Assembly (NCBI GenBank): GCA_902496185.1
Contig: CABUZX010000006.1
Coordinates: 6,884-70,883 of the forward strand
Origin: an uncultured Subdoligranulum sp.
GTDB lineage: Bacteria; Bacillota; Clostridia; Christensenellales; CAG-314
Length of the DNA stretch: 64,000 bases
Direction: 5' to 3'
Positions 33,978-42,947 of this stretch are shown piece after piece; position 1 is the first letter of the stretch, and the number at the start of each line of letters is the position of its first letter. The notes beneath the pieces were generated by a model. The model saw only the letters and a list, made by a program, of their open reading frames with translations, was not told the DNA's origin and searched no databases. Made by a program: the position numbers and the translations under genes.

Positions 33978-34059
33978 TTGTAACCCCTAATAAAAGGGGA
34001 ATTAAAACAAAAAAAGCATTATATTGTTTCAATAATACTCTTCTTGATTTGGTATGTAC

Positions 34060-34088
34060 ATTATTGTACTTTTTTAAAAATTTGTCAA
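34060..34088 (-). promoter_or_regulatory. Probable promoter of tRNA-Gln (CTG)
   Basis: Perfect TTGACA (34083-34088), a 17-base spacer and AATAAT (34060-34065), about 80 bases before the tRNA. The gap to the next gene at 34137 holds nothing else recognisable. Confidence 0.55.
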
Positions 34089-34136
34089 TCTTTTTTTAAT
34101 GTTTTAGCAAAAAACTTGATATTTTAAGCAAATATT

Positions 34137-34643
34137 TTACCACTCTATTACACTAACGGGTGTTTCGTCGGGTATAAAAAGATTGATATCCGTTGTCATT
34201 TCGTCACTATTAGAAATGGCGTTGCTTGATTGCTTGACGTAAGTTCCGTTGCTTTCTGCAAGCAAATTTCCCTGTTTGTCAAAAATTTTGCCCGTTGCTT
34301 TAAACCATCTACTCGTATTTGAATCTACTTTTCCGACTGCCAAAAATTCCTCGTTTAAGGGCACGGGGCGATGGTATTTTATTTCAATCTTTGCGGTCAC
34401 TGCAAGCGTGTTTTTTTCGGTAACCCAAATAGCCCTGCCTGCCGTTTCGTCCAATATGGCGCAAATGACGCCCCCATGCGTGCGTTCGGGATAACTTTGG
34501 TGTCCTATATCGGTTTTTATTATGCTAACAACCTCGTCGTTTGACGTCTCGTAAAATTGCGCAAACAAACCGCCGGGGTTGTCCTTTCCGCAAACGAAAC
34601 AATTGTAACTGCCCGTTTGTTTTTTAGTAATTTCAAATCTCAT
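34137..34643 (-). CDS. PaaI-type hotdog thioesterase
   Basis: This 168-residue 4HBT/PaaI-family protein has the core motif ERTHGGVICAILDETAGRAI, with the conserved HGG and the acidic residue of the DE pair, followed by KIEIKYHRPVPLNEEF. Acyl-CoA hydrolysis is expected, substrate unknown. The N-terminal CFVCGKDNPGG (two Cys) is common in this subgroup. It is the third gene of a unit with the glycerol genes, 28 bases after glpK. Confidence 0.82.
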   Translation of the reverse strand: MRFEITKKQTGSYNCFVCGKDNPGGLFAQFYETSNDEVVSIIKTDIGHQSYPERTHGGVICAILDETAGRAIWVTEKNTLAVTAKIEIKYHRPVPLNEEFLAVGKVDSNTSRWFKATGKIFDKQGNLLAESNGTYVKQSSNAISNSDEMTTDINLFIPDETPVSVIEW

Positions 34644-34671
34644 TTTGCGTATTTCCTCGTGTATTTATTTG

Positions 34672-36156
34672 TTATTTGGTCAAAGTTTGTCTGACTGCTT
34701 TGCGCCAGCCGTCTAAGAGAGCCTTGCGTTTGTATTCGTCCATATCAGGCAAAAAAATCCTATCCGTTTCAACGTTGAGTTTAATGTCGTCTATATCCTT
34801 CCAATAACCGGTATACAAACCTGCGAGATAAGCGCATCCGAGCGCCGTAGTCTCCACCACCTTTTGACGCACAACCTTGCAGTTGAGTATATCCGCCTGA
34901 AACTGCAACAAAAAATTATTTGCGGAAGCTCCGCCGTCAACGTTTAAGGAAGTAACCTTAATATTTCCATCCAAAAGCATTGCATTCATAATATCGTTGA
35001 CTTGATAGGCAATAGACTCTATCCCAGCGCGTATAAAATGCTCTTTTTTTGCGCCACGCGACAAACCCGTAACTATACCGCTACAGTCACTATCCCAATA
35101 CGGAGCGCCCATACCCACAAATGCAGGCACGATATAAACGCCGTTTGTGTCCTTTACCTTTGTTGCAAAATACTCTGTTTGATCTGCAGAATCGATAAGT
35201 TTCATTTCGTCTCTCATCCATTGAACCACCGCTCCGCCGACAAACACACTACCTTCAAGAGCGTAGTTGGGTTTGGCTTTGTCAAAAGTAACTGCAAGAG
35301 TAGTCACCAAACCGTGTTTTGACTTTACGGGTGTGTCTCCCGTGTTCATCAACATAAAACACCCCGTACCGTAAGTGTTTTTGACGCTACCCTTTGAGGT
35401 ACAAAGTTGCCCAAAAAGCGAAGATTGTTGGTCTCCACTGACACCGCAAATGGGGATTTCCGTACCAAAAAAGGATTTGTCTACTACGCCAAAATCACTA
35501 CTACTCGGATAAACTTTTGGCATCATACTTTTGGGAATATCAAATAGCTCAAGCAATTCATCGTCCCACTCCAAAGTATGAATATTAAACAGCATTGTTC
35601 TGCTTGCGTTTGTATAGTCAGTTGCGTGAATTTTACCCTTGCTCAACGACCATATAAGAAAAGTATCCACCGTACCAAAAAGCAAATCGCCTTTTTGCGC
35701 CCTTTCTTTTGCGGTTGGCACGTTGTCAAGAATCCATTTTATCTTGGTTGCAGAAAAATATGCGTCCACCACCAGCCCCGTTTTGTCAAAAACAATTTGC
35801 TCATAACCGTCTTTTTTGAGTTGATTGCAGTACGCAGAAGTACGCCTGCACTGCCATACGATTGCGTTATATATAGGCACTCCCGTATTTTTGTCCCATA
35901 CGAGAGTAGTTTCGCGCTGATTGGTAATACCTACAGCTTCGATATCTTCCGAAGAAATACCTGCTTTAACGAGCGCCTTTGATACAACGCCTACCTGACT
36001 GCCTAAAATTTCCTTAGGATCGTGCTCTACCCAACCCGTTTTTGGGTATATTTGCGGAAACTCCTGTTGTGCATTGCCCAAAATTTTGCCGTGTTTATCA
36101 AAAATAATGGCTCTACTGCTGGTAGTACCCTGATCCAAAGCCAAAATATATTTCAT
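34672..36156 (-). CDS. glpK: Glycerol kinase
   Basis: This 494-residue FGGY-family kinase forms glycerol-3-phosphate from glycerol and ATP. It starts MKYILALDQGTTSSRAIIFD and shows GVSGDQQSSLFGQ, KNTYGTGCFMLMNTG and VDGGASANNFLLQFQAD. GGAGG precedes the ATG. It lies downstream of an FAD-dependent glycerol-3-phosphate-dehydrogenase-like gene, which gives a glycerol-use pathway. No glycerol facilitator gene is adjacent. Confidence 0.97.
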   Translation of the reverse strand: MKYILALDQGTTSSRAIIFDKHGKILGNAQQEFPQIYPKTGWVEHDPKEILGSQVGVVSKALVKAGISSEDIEAVGITNQRETTLVWDKNTGVPIYNAIVWQCRRTSAYCNQLKKDGYEQIVFDKTGLVVDAYFSATKIKWILDNVPTAKERAQKGDLLFGTVDTFLIWSLSKGKIHATDYTNASRTMLFNIHTLEWDDELLELFDIPKSMMPKVYPSSSDFGVVDKSFFGTEIPICGVSGDQQSSLFGQLCTSKGSVKNTYGTGCFMLMNTGDTPVKSKHGLVTTLAVTFDKAKPNYALEGSVFVGGAVVQWMRDEMKLIDSADQTEYFATKVKDTNGVYIVPAFVGMGAPYWDSDCSGIVTGLSRGAKKEHFIRAGIESIAYQVNDIMNAMLLDGNIKVTSLNVDGGASANNFLLQFQADILNCKVVRQKVVETTALGCAYLAGLYTGYWKDIDDIKLNVETDRIFLPDMDEYKRKALLDGWRKAVRQTLTK

Positions 36157-36187
36157 ATTTGCCTCCGCATTAAAGTCTTTTGTATTG

Positions 36188-37570
36188 CTAAATTACTTCC
36201 GTTTCGTCAACGCACAATTCTTCACTTAAAATTTTTTTAATTTGCGAGCAACAGTAACATCTTTGACAACGCCCCATACCTGCGCGCGTACGGCGTTTTA
36301 CTCCGTCAAGACTCTTTGCGCCAACGGGACGACGGATAGAATCCCTAATTTCACCCTCGCTAACCGTTTCGCAACGACATACTATTTTGCCGTACTCTGG
36401 ATTTTTTTCCGTAAGAATCTTACGTTCTTCCTCCGTCATTGAAGCAATGTGCGGAATATCCTTACGTTTTGCATCAAAATTGGGATTACGCGCTAAACAG
36501 TATTGCTTTGCGATTTCTTCCGAAGCATAAACCGCCAAAGCTGGCGCGCTCGTAAGCCCCGGCGACTCTATTGCCGCTAAATTAAAAAATCCTTTTTGCG
36601 CCCAGCCTATTACAAAGTCCCCCGTAGAACCGTGCGCCCTGTTGCCTGCAAATTGTGTTATTTTAAGGTTTCTGTCAAGTGTTGGTATCAGCAAAATACC
36701 CTTTTGCCAAAGTGTTTCAAGCCCTTCTTTAGTGGTTTTAACGTCGTCTTTATCCAATATATCCACCGAAGTAGGCCCTACGAGAATATTTCCGTGAGTG
36801 GTTTTAGTAACCAATACTCCTTTACCCATTTTTGACGGAAGTCTGAATATAGTATGCTCTACTATGTCTCCGCAATATTTGTCCAACAACATATATTCGC
36901 CTTTGCGCGGAGTAATGAAAAAACTCGGAGAGTCGTTTGCCATATCGTTGATTTCGTCGGCGTACACTCCCGCGCAGTTAGCAACGACGTTTGCAAAAAA
37001 GGTTTTTTCACCGCAAAAAACTTCAAATCCGTCGTCGACCTTTTTGATCGCGTCAACCTTACAATTAAACTCAAACCTAACCCCGTTTGTGTACGCGTTT
37101 TGAGCGTAAGCAACCGTCATTTCGTAAGGGCTGACTATTCCGCTTTGTGGCGCGTAAAGAGCAAAAGCGACGTCATCAGACAAATTAGGTTCTATTTTTT
37201 TTGCTTCCTCCCCTGTGATGATTTTTAAACCTTCTACGCCGTTGAGACGGCCCTGCTCCAAAAGCTTTTGCAAGGCAGAAAAATCGTCCTCTTTAAAACA
37301 GGTAACGAAAGCACCGTTACGTTTAAAAGGAAACTCAAGGTCTCTTGCTAACTCGTCAAACATTGCATTTCCTAAAACGTTGAATTTTGCTTTATTTGTG
37401 CCGGGTTTTGCGTCAAACCCTGCATGAACTATTCCGCTGTTGGCTTTACTCGTGCCTTCACTTACGTCAATACATTTTTCCAACACGACAATTTCGCAGT
37501 CAAAACGCGACATTTCTCTTGCAAGAGCGCAACCGACCACTCCACCGCCTATAATCAATATTTTTGTCAT
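36188..37570 (-). CDS. FAD-dependent glycerol-3-phosphate dehydrogenase-like protein with [2Fe-2S] domain
   Basis: This protein of about 460 residues has an N-terminal FAD-binding Rossmann motif (KILIIGGGVVGCALARE), a DAO-type oxidase core, and a C-terminal BFD-like [2Fe-2S] domain with CRCETVSEGEI and GMGRCQRCYCC. This is the anaerobic GlpA-like arrangement in Clostridia, where a NAD-dependent partner and a DUF1667 gene often follow; here glpK follows instead. The Met at 37570 is chosen because GGAGAA lies 6 bases upstream. Confidence 0.82.
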   Translation of the reverse strand: MTKILIIGGGVVGCALAREMSRFDCEIVVLEKCIDVSEGTSKANSGIVHAGFDAKPGTNKAKFNVLGNAMFDELARDLEFPFKRNGAFVTCFKEDDFSALQKLLEQGRLNGVEGLKIITGEEAKKIEPNLSDDVAFALYAPQSGIVSPYEMTVAYAQNAYTNGVRFEFNCKVDAIKKVDDGFEVFCGEKTFFANVVANCAGVYADEINDMANDSPSFFITPRKGEYMLLDKYCGDIVEHTIFRLPSKMGKGVLVTKTTHGNILVGPTSVDILDKDDVKTTKEGLETLWQKGILLIPTLDRNLKITQFAGNRAHGSTGDFVIGWAQKGFFNLAAIESPGLTSAPALAVYASEEIAKQYCLARNPNFDAKRKDIPHIASMTEEERKILTEKNPEYGKIVCRCETVSEGEIRDSIRRPVGAKSLDGVKRRTRAGMGRCQRCYCCSQIKKILSEELCVDETEVI

Positions 37571-37739
37571 GATAGTTCTCCGAAAAAACAATTGCTTTTT
37601 GATTTGTTTCGTTATTTTTTATTAAATCTTGTTAAATAATATACCTATACAAAATAATCTATTTAAAAAATATTTTAGCACCTTTGCCGTCATAAATCAA
37701 TAATTATCAAAATATTTTTCCAACGTATTTAAAAAATCC

Positions 37740-37768
37740 TTGTCGCATACAAAAATTTGTGCTAATAT
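37740..37768 (+). promoter_or_regulatory. Promoter of rdgB, predicted leaderless
   Basis: TTGTCG (37740-37745), a 17-base spacer and TAATAT (37763-37768) preceded by TGC (extended -10). The start codon begins at 37775, 7 bases past the -10. Confidence 0.58.
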
Positions 37769-37774
37769 GTTTTT

Positions 37775-38359
37775 ATGAAACTGATTATTGCAACTCACAA
37801 CCAACACAAGGTGGAAGAAATCAAACAAATACTTAACGGCAAATTTGACACCATACTTTCGGCGTCCGAAGCAGGTCTTTCGGCGGAAGTAGAAGAAACA
37901 GGCGCTACTTATTTTGAAAACGCCAAACTTAAGGCTCAATACGTAAAAAATCAAACGAAAGATTGCGCGGTTTTGAGCGACGACTCGGGTTTAAGCGTAA
38001 ATTGCCTCAACGGCGAACCCGGCGTTAACAGCAATAGATTTTTTATCGAAGGAGACTACAAAGCAAATAGACAACATTTGCTCAAAGTAATGCAAGGCAA
38101 AACAGATCGTAGCGCAAAATTTGAAACCTGCGTAGTATTTATCTACCCCGACGGAAAAATTATTTCCGCTACGGGCTGTACCACCGGTACTATCACCACG
38201 AAGGAAATCGGCGACGGTAGCTTTGGCTATGAGTGCGTATTTAAGAGTGATGACTTGGGGATTACTTTCGGTCAAGCAACTAAAGAACAAAAGAATTCCG
38301 TAAGCCACAGAGCAAGAGCAATACGCAACCTTTGCCAACTGTTAGAAAATTTTAATTAA
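37775..38359 (+). CDS. rdgB: dITP/XTP pyrophosphatase (RdgB/HAM1)
   Basis: This 194-residue house-cleaning enzyme hydrolyses non-canonical purine NTPs. Motifs are LIIATHNQHKVEEIKQIL at the N-terminus, ENAKLKAQ, VLSDDSGLSVNCLNGEPGVNS and SHRARAIRNL near the end. There is no ribosome site upstream of the ATG. A promoter ends exactly 7 bases before it, so the mRNA is predicted to be leaderless. Confidence 0.95.
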   Translation: MKLIIATHNQHKVEEIKQILNGKFDTILSASEAGLSAEVEETGATYFENAKLKAQYVKNQTKDCAVLSDDSGLSVNCLNGEPGVNSNRFFIEGDYKANRQHLLKVMQGKTDRSAKFETCVVFIYPDGKIISATGCTTGTITTKEIGDGSFGYECVFKSDDLGITFGQATKEQKNSVSHRARAIRNLCQLLENFN

Positions 38360-38374
38360 AATACACTCAAAAAC

Positions 38375-38403
38375 TTGACAAGCAATTTTGAATGTGCTAT
38401 TAT
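38375..38403 (+). promoter_or_regulatory. Promoter of the six-tRNA cluster
   Basis: Perfect TTGACA (38375-38380), a 17-base spacer and TATTAT (38398-38403) preceded by TGC (extended -10). It is nearly identical in layout to the promoter of the tRNA-Ala/Ile pair at 63641. Confidence 0.85.
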
Positions 38404-38419
38404 TTTTTAGCGTTGTTGT

Positions 38420-38493
38420 GCGGGTGTAGTTCAATGGTAGAATACCAGCCTTCCAAGCTGGCCGCGTGGGTCCGATTCCCATCACCCGCTCCA
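38420..38493 (+). tRNA. tRNA-Gly (TCC)
   Basis: A 74-base cloverleaf with anticodon loop CTTCCAA, acceptor GCGGGTG/CACCCGC and encoded CCA. It is first in the cluster. Confidence 0.96.
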
Positions 38494-38521
38494 AAAGAAT
38501 TACTCACTGGGCAAGATTTTT

Positions 38522-38598
38522 GTGCCTGTAGCTCAGCAGGATAGAGCAACGGCCTTCTAAGCCGTGTGTCGGGGGTTCGAATCCCTTCAGGCACGCCA
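38522..38598 (+). tRNA. tRNA-Arg (TCT)
   Basis: A 77-base cloverleaf with anticodon loop CTTCTAA on the stem ACGGC/GCCGT, acceptor GTGCCTG pairing with the 3' CAGGCAC, and encoded CCA. Confidence 0.96.
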
Positions 38599-38604
38599 TT
38601 ATGC

Positions 38605-38682
38605 GGTGGGTGTAGTTCAGTTGGTTAGAATGCCAGATTGTGACTCTGGAGGTCATGGGTTCAACTCCCATCACTCACCCCA
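38605..38682 (+). tRNA. tRNA-His (GTG)
   Basis: Anticodon loop TTGTGAC on CCAGA/TCTGG. The extra 5' G (38605) opposite the discriminator C is encoded, as is typical of tRNA-His. CCA is encoded. Confidence 0.96.
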
Positions 38683-38701
38683 TTACCCCAACAATCCCTA
38701 T

Positions 38702-38776
38702 AGGGGTGTCGCCAAGCGGTAAGGCACTAGACTTTGACTCTAGTATTCGTAGGTTCAAATCCTGCCACCCCTGCCA
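38702..38776 (+). tRNA. tRNA-Gln (TTG)
   Basis: A 75-base cloverleaf with anticodon loop CTTTGAC on CTAGA/TCTAG. It is closely similar to the tRNA-Gln (CTG) at 33903-33977, including the weak A1-U72 pair. CCA is encoded. Confidence 0.96.
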
Positions 38777-38779
38777 CGT

Positions 38780-38855
38780 GATTCATTAGCTCAGCCGGTA
38801 GAGCACTTGACTTTTAATCAAGGTGTCCCGGGTTCGAATCCCGGATGGATCACCA
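38780..38855 (+). tRNA. tRNA-Lys (TTT)
   Basis: A 76-base cloverleaf with anticodon loop CTTTTAA on CTTGA/TCAAG, T-loop TTCGAAT and encoded CCA. Confidence 0.96.
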
Positions 38856-38861
38856 ATACAC

Positions 38862-38937
38862 GCATCATTAGCTCAGTTGGTAGAGCACCTGACTCTTAAT
38901 CAGGGTGTCCAGGGTTCGAGTCCCTGATGGTGTACCA
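38862..38937 (+). tRNA. tRNA-Lys (CTT)
   Basis: A 76-base cloverleaf with anticodon loop CTCTTAA on CCTGA/TCAGG and encoded CCA. It is the last of the cluster and directly abuts the terminator. Confidence 0.96.
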
Positions 38938-38972
38938 AAAAATCCATACGGTATATGTCGTATGGATTTTTT
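38938..38972 (+). terminator. Terminator of the tRNA cluster
   Basis: A 13-base stem (AAAAATCCATACG) with an 8-base loop ends in TTTTTT, starting one base after the last tRNA. Confidence 0.9.
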
Positions 38973-39004
38973 ACTTTTTAATATATTTTGCCCTACTCTA
39001 CTAA

Positions 39005-39035
39005 AAAAAGCGACGAATTATTTTCGTCGCTTTTT
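39005..39035. terminator. Terminator downstream of the antiporter gene
   Basis: A 13-base stem (AAAAAGCGACGAA) with a TTATT loop is flanked by A and T runs. It lies about 130 bases past the antiporter stop on the minus strand. The intervening 39036-39163 holds only a short unproven frame. Confidence 0.8.
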
Positions 39036-39163
39036 ACAATATTTCAAAAATTATTCTGCAGTTTCGGAAATAACCGTCGTTCCGTAATCAGAAAAAACCC
39101 AAGTCATTTCGGAAGTTTCGCTCAAATAGTTTAAAACACGCTTGATACAATAAAAACCAATCG

Positions 39164-40426
39164 TCAATTAGATTGATTTGTTTCCACTGGCAAGTGCTCC
39201 AAAGTAACGTATTGTTTTTTGTAAGAAAGCTTCAGCAGTAACGGCGTCAACAAAGAGCTGACTATTATCAAAATAAGTACGAAAGGCATTATCGCGGGGT
39301 CTACCATACCGTTGTCTATACCTTTTTGAGTACAAACAAGCACTACTTCCGCGCGAGCCATCATACCTATACCAACACGCAAACTGTCCTTTATACCGTA
39401 CTTGCAAATTAGACCGCCAAGTCCTCCGCCCAATACTTTGCCCAAAAGACCGATAAAAACGTAAGCTAATCCAAACCCAACAAAAGCCATATTAAGTCCG
39501 TTAAAAGTAGTTGTTAAACAAATGTTGGCAAAAAAGACGGGAGAAAAAATCATATAATTACTTGTCTCTACCCTATAGTCAAGATCGGATGTATTTTTTA
39601 ATCCCGACAAAACCATACCGGCAATAAAAGCGCCGGTAATATCTGCTACGCCAAAGATCTTTTCCGCGCAGTAAGAGTACAAAAAGCAAATTGCCAAGCC
39701 AAAAACGGATACGCGCAATTTATGAGGCCATTTTTCGTCCATCCATTTAAATACTTTGTGAATAAGCACGCCAACGGCAACGGCAAGAGCAAAAAATATC
39801 AGCATTTTGCCTATCATCCACAAAACTTCGCCAGCGCCTGAAGAAACACCCGAAACGGAAGAATTTTTTAAGCCAATAACAAGCGACAACAAAATTACGC
39901 CGATAATGTCGTCCAAAATCGCGGCGGAAATTATGGAAGCACCCAACTTTCCGTTGAGTTTGCCAAGCTCCTTAAGGGTAGCTACGGTGACGCTTACCGA
40001 CGTTGCCGACAATATTACGCCATAAAAAATGTTGTCATAAAGATTTTGAGACAACATTGAAAATCCACCGTTAAACAAGGTTGCTACCAAAAACCCCAAA
40101 CCACAAGGGATTATTACGCCTAATGCGGTAATAACAACGCACGACCAACCCGTTTTTTTAAATTGAGTAAGGTCAGTCTCAAGTCCCGCGGAAAACATAA
40201 TGAGTATTACGCCTATTTTTGCAATAAAGGACAAACCTTCGAGCGTACCGCCTTCACCCACCGTAAATATTGTTTGACTGGGAATATAACGTATAAGCCC
40301 TAATAATAAACCCGCAATCAACATACCTATTACCTTTGGCAAGCCAAAACGTTGACACACCATAGACAATAGTTTTGAGAGCAACAAAATCAATCCCAAC
40401 GGCAATAAAATTTCAAAATATGCCAT
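39164..40426 (-). CDS. Cation:proton antiporter (CPA2 family)
   Basis: This 420-residue protein has about 12 hydrophobic segments of the Na+/H+ exchanger fold. The family pattern GLPKVIGMLIAGLLLGL appears at the N-terminus, with the ion-site-type segments SATSVSVTVATLKELG and ISAAILDDIIGVILLS (acidic pair in the membrane). No C-terminal TrkA/RCK domain is present. It exchanges Na+ or K+ for protons at the membrane; ion choice cannot be told. An AAAGGTGA ribosome site precedes the ATG. Confidence 0.9.
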   Translation of the reverse strand: MAYFEILLPLGLILLLSKLLSMVCQRFGLPKVIGMLIAGLLLGLIRYIPSQTIFTVGEGGTLEGLSFIAKIGVILIMFSAGLETDLTQFKKTGWSCVVITALGVIIPCGLGFLVATLFNGGFSMLSQNLYDNIFYGVILSATSVSVTVATLKELGKLNGKLGASIISAAILDDIIGVILLSLVIGLKNSSVSGVSSGAGEVLWMIGKMLIFFALAVAVGVLIHKVFKWMDEKWPHKLRVSVFGLAICFLYSYCAEKIFGVADITGAFIAGMVLSGLKNTSDLDYRVETSNYMIFSPVFFANICLTTTFNGLNMAFVGFGLAYVFIGLLGKVLGGGLGGLICKYGIKDSLRVGIGMMARAEVVLVCTQKGIDNGMVDPAIMPFVLILIIVSSLLTPLLLKLSYKKQYVTLEHLPVETNQSN

Positions 40427-40525
40427 AATTCACCTTTGGTTTTTTAATCTATGCTTATAAGCACCATTACATTTTTACACTTGATTAGTTTTTTGTCAAG
40501 CAAAACACCTTAAATAAAAGACCAA

Positions 40526-41179
40526 TTATCCATTAAAACTTTTTAGCATTTTTTCAATTGGAATATCGTCCGCGAAAGCTTTTGTTTTTGTGATTTTGCA
40601 CAAAGAATAATTAATATTGTTTTGATTACACAAATATTTGACCAATCTTTCTGCCCTAAGATTTTTGTTACCAAACGACAAAACAACACGCAAACAATCG
40701 TTATTCAAAGATTCCGCCTCAAAAATCATTTCGCCTACTTTTTGAGTTTGCAGTACGTTTTGCTTGTCAAGATACTCTATCGTATAGTCCGAGTTATCTA
40801 TCATATCAGACAAATTAATTTTGCCTATATCGGGAGCGTTAATACAATATTCCGCCCGAGTAATAATTTTGGCAAAGTTGGGATTCTTTGCAAAGTTGTA
40901 AATTTCCGTTGCCTTTATACCTTCGGGGCAAACAGCATTGAATTGATTTAAAAAATCCTTGCCGTAATTGGTTGAAGTTTCTATAGTAACGTACTCGCAA
41001 AGAGTTTCCATACCAAGTGGCGTCGGTGGAGAAAAAAATATTCTCATATGCGGATTAAACCCCTGACTGTACTCTACGTCTATTTTTGCGCGACGGATTA
41101 TACGTTGAAACACTCTCAACAAATCAATGTGCGAAATTGCCGAAACGGGAAATTTTTTTGTATACTCAATTACCAGCAT
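40526..41179 (-). CDS. Radical-SAM-linked protein (DUF2344, TIGR03936 type)
   Basis: This 217-residue protein starts MLVIEYTKKFPVSAISHIDLLRVFQRIIRRA with the typical SQGFNPHMRIFFSPPTPLGMET segment. The family is nearly always encoded after, or fused to, the B12-domain radical SAM protein that here overlaps it by 14 bases. Function is unproven. In other Clostridia the pair is followed by rng-rplU-rpmA, which is not the case here: an antiporter gene lies next. Confidence 0.9.
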   Translation of the reverse strand: MLVIEYTKKFPVSAISHIDLLRVFQRIIRRAKIDVEYSQGFNPHMRIFFSPPTPLGMETLCEYVTIETSTNYGKDFLNQFNAVCPEGIKATEIYNFAKNPNFAKIITRAEYCINAPDIGKINLSDMIDNSDYTIEYLDKQNVLQTQKVGEMIFEAESLNNDCLRVVLSFGNKNLRAERLVKYLCNQNNINYSLCKITKTKAFADDIPIEKMLKSFNG

Positions 41180-42947
41180 TACAAAACCCCTCCTTTGTAA
41201 GACCGCATCCGTTGCATCCTTTCAAACAACTTTGCGTAGTGGCGCAACCGTAAGCCAACAAAGCTTCTTTTTTAAGATATTGTTTATCCACGCCAATGGA
41301 CACAAAATCCCACGGCAACAATTGGTCAAAGTCTTTTTTTGCAAGCACTGCGCTTTGATCAAAATTAAATTGTTTAAGCGCGTCAAAATAATTTTGCGGA
41401 TTAAAATATTCGCTCCATGCGTCGAATTTTGCGCCGTTTTTGTAGGCTTGTTCCAACACGCGGGCAAGAGTACGTCCGCCCCTTGCAAGCAACGCCTCTA
41501 TATGGCTGGTATTGTAGTCGTGCCACGAAAGATTGATTTTGTATTGCCTAAACAAGTCTCTCAACAAAGATTGCTTTTGGTCGATAAGCTCCTTGTCGGA
41601 AAACTCCTCCCATTCAAAGGGCGTAAACGGCTTTGGTATAAATATCGACACGCTTGCCGACAAATTTAAAAATTTGCCTTTCTGTTTGTAAGTAAAAAAC
41701 AGTTGCTTTATTTTGTTAGCAAGATGAGCAATACCTGCAACGTCCTCCATTGTTTCCGTCGGCAACCCTATCATAAAATAAAGTTTGACAGAGCTAAAAC
41801 CTTTTTGAAAAGCGTCTTTAAGGGTATCGAAAATCTCCTCTTCCGTCACGTTTTTGTTAATAACGTCACGCAAGCGTTGCGTACCTGCTTCGGGAGCAAA
41901 GGTAAGGGCTATCTTTTTTTCTGTATCGTAATAAGAGGCGTCAAAACTATCCATACGCAAGCTCGGTATAGAAAGACCTATTTTGTTTTGGTTTACCCAA
42001 GGAATAAGCTCCTGCATCAACGGTCTAAGCCCGCTGTAGTCCCCAGTACTTAAACTTGACAGGGAAAGTTCGTCATAGCCGGTATTTTTAATTATATCTT
42101 TGCATATTTGCATGACCGTCTCGGGCTTACGTTCTCTCACTGGACGATAAATAAACCCCGCCTGACAAAAACGGCAACCGTTTGCGCAACCCCTAAACAA
42201 TTCCGCAACGCCTCTGTCGTGTACTATTTCGAGATTAGGCACGAGCGCCGTATGCGGAAAAAACGTTTTGTCCAAGTCCCTTTCCTTGTACTGTTTGACG
42301 GGCTTGTCAAAAGACATTGCTATAGGCTTGTCCCCCTCGTAAGAAACGTTTAACAACTCGGGCACGTAAATACAATCCAACTCTCTTTGCAAGAGTTTTA
42401 AAAATTCCTTTTTGGAAAGATGCTTGTTTTCTTTCTTCAGACGCAATACTTCCGCCCAAGGAGTTTCGCCGTCGCCAAGCATAAATGCGTCAAAAAACGG
42501 AGCTATCGGTTCGGGATTGACGGCGCACGGTCCTCCTCCTATAACTATGGGGAAACTTTCGTCCCTATTTGCAGAGTACAAAGGAAAACCCGCAAGATCC
42601 AGCATATACAACACCGTCGTGTAGGACAACTCGTATTGTAAACTGAATCCAACGAAGGAAAAATCAAAAAAGGACGAGTCCGTCTCCAAGCTTGTCAATT
42701 TTTTGCCGTTGTCTAACAGCCATTTACCCATATCAGGCCAAGGGGCGTAACACCTTTCGCACTTGGCGTAAGGAATTTGATTGATACCAAAATACAAAAT
42801 ACGCGTACCGACGTTGCTCATGCCTACTTCATAAACGTCCGGAAAACACAACAAAAGAGATGCGTCGGCTTGTTTCTTGACGTCTGGAGTACCGTATTCA
42901 CCACCGCAATATCTGGCGGGTTTTTGCACGCTTTCAATAAATTTCAT
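41166..42947 (-). CDS. B12-binding-domain radical SAM protein (TIGR03960 type)
   Basis: This 593-residue protein has an N-terminal B12-binding-like region (SLLLCFPDVYEVGMSNVGTRIL) and a radical SAM core with the [4Fe-4S] motif ELFRGCANGCRFCQAG (Cys-x3-Cys-x2-Cys). The C-terminus has a further Cys group (CLKGCNGCGLTKEGFC). The reaction is unknown; the family resembles methylthiotransferase-type radical SAM proteins. The ATG forms an ATGA overlap with the SpoIVFB-like gene upstream. Confidence 0.92.
   Translation of the reverse strand: MKFIESVQKPARYCGGEYGTPDVKKQADASLLLCFPDVYEVGMSNVGTRILYFGINQIPYAKCERCYAPWPDMGKWLLDNGKKLTSLETDSSFFDFSFVGFSLQYELSYTTVLYMLDLAGFPLYSANRDESFPIVIGGGPCAVNPEPIAPFFDAFMLGDGETPWAEVLRLKKENKHLSKKEFLKLLQRELDCIYVPELLNVSYEGDKPIAMSFDKPVKQYKERDLDKTFFPHTALVPNLEIVHDRGVAELFRGCANGCRFCQAGFIYRPVRERKPETVMQICKDIIKNTGYDELSLSSLSTGDYSGLRPLMQELIPWVNQNKIGLSIPSLRMDSFDASYYDTEKKIALTFAPEAGTQRLRDVINKNVTEEEIFDTLKDAFQKGFSSVKLYFMIGLPTETMEDVAGIAHLANKIKQLFFTYKQKGKFLNLSASVSIFIPKPFTPFEWEEFSDKELIDQKQSLLRDLFRQYKINLSWHDYNTSHIEALLARGGRTLARVLEQAYKNGAKFDAWSEYFNPQNYFDALKQFNFDQSAVLAKKDFDQLLPWDFVSIGVDKQYLKKEALLAYGCATTQSCLKGCNGCGLTKEGFCNAGN

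Noticed and set aside
37571..37739. A regulatory RNA in the gap between the glycerol unit and rdgB
   Set aside because: The stretch is AT-rich with no stable hairpin or known motif.
38420..38937. Regularly spaced similar sequences that could suggest a repeat array
   Set aside because: They are six different tRNA genes sharing T-loop and CCA sequences. No CRISPR array is present in the window.
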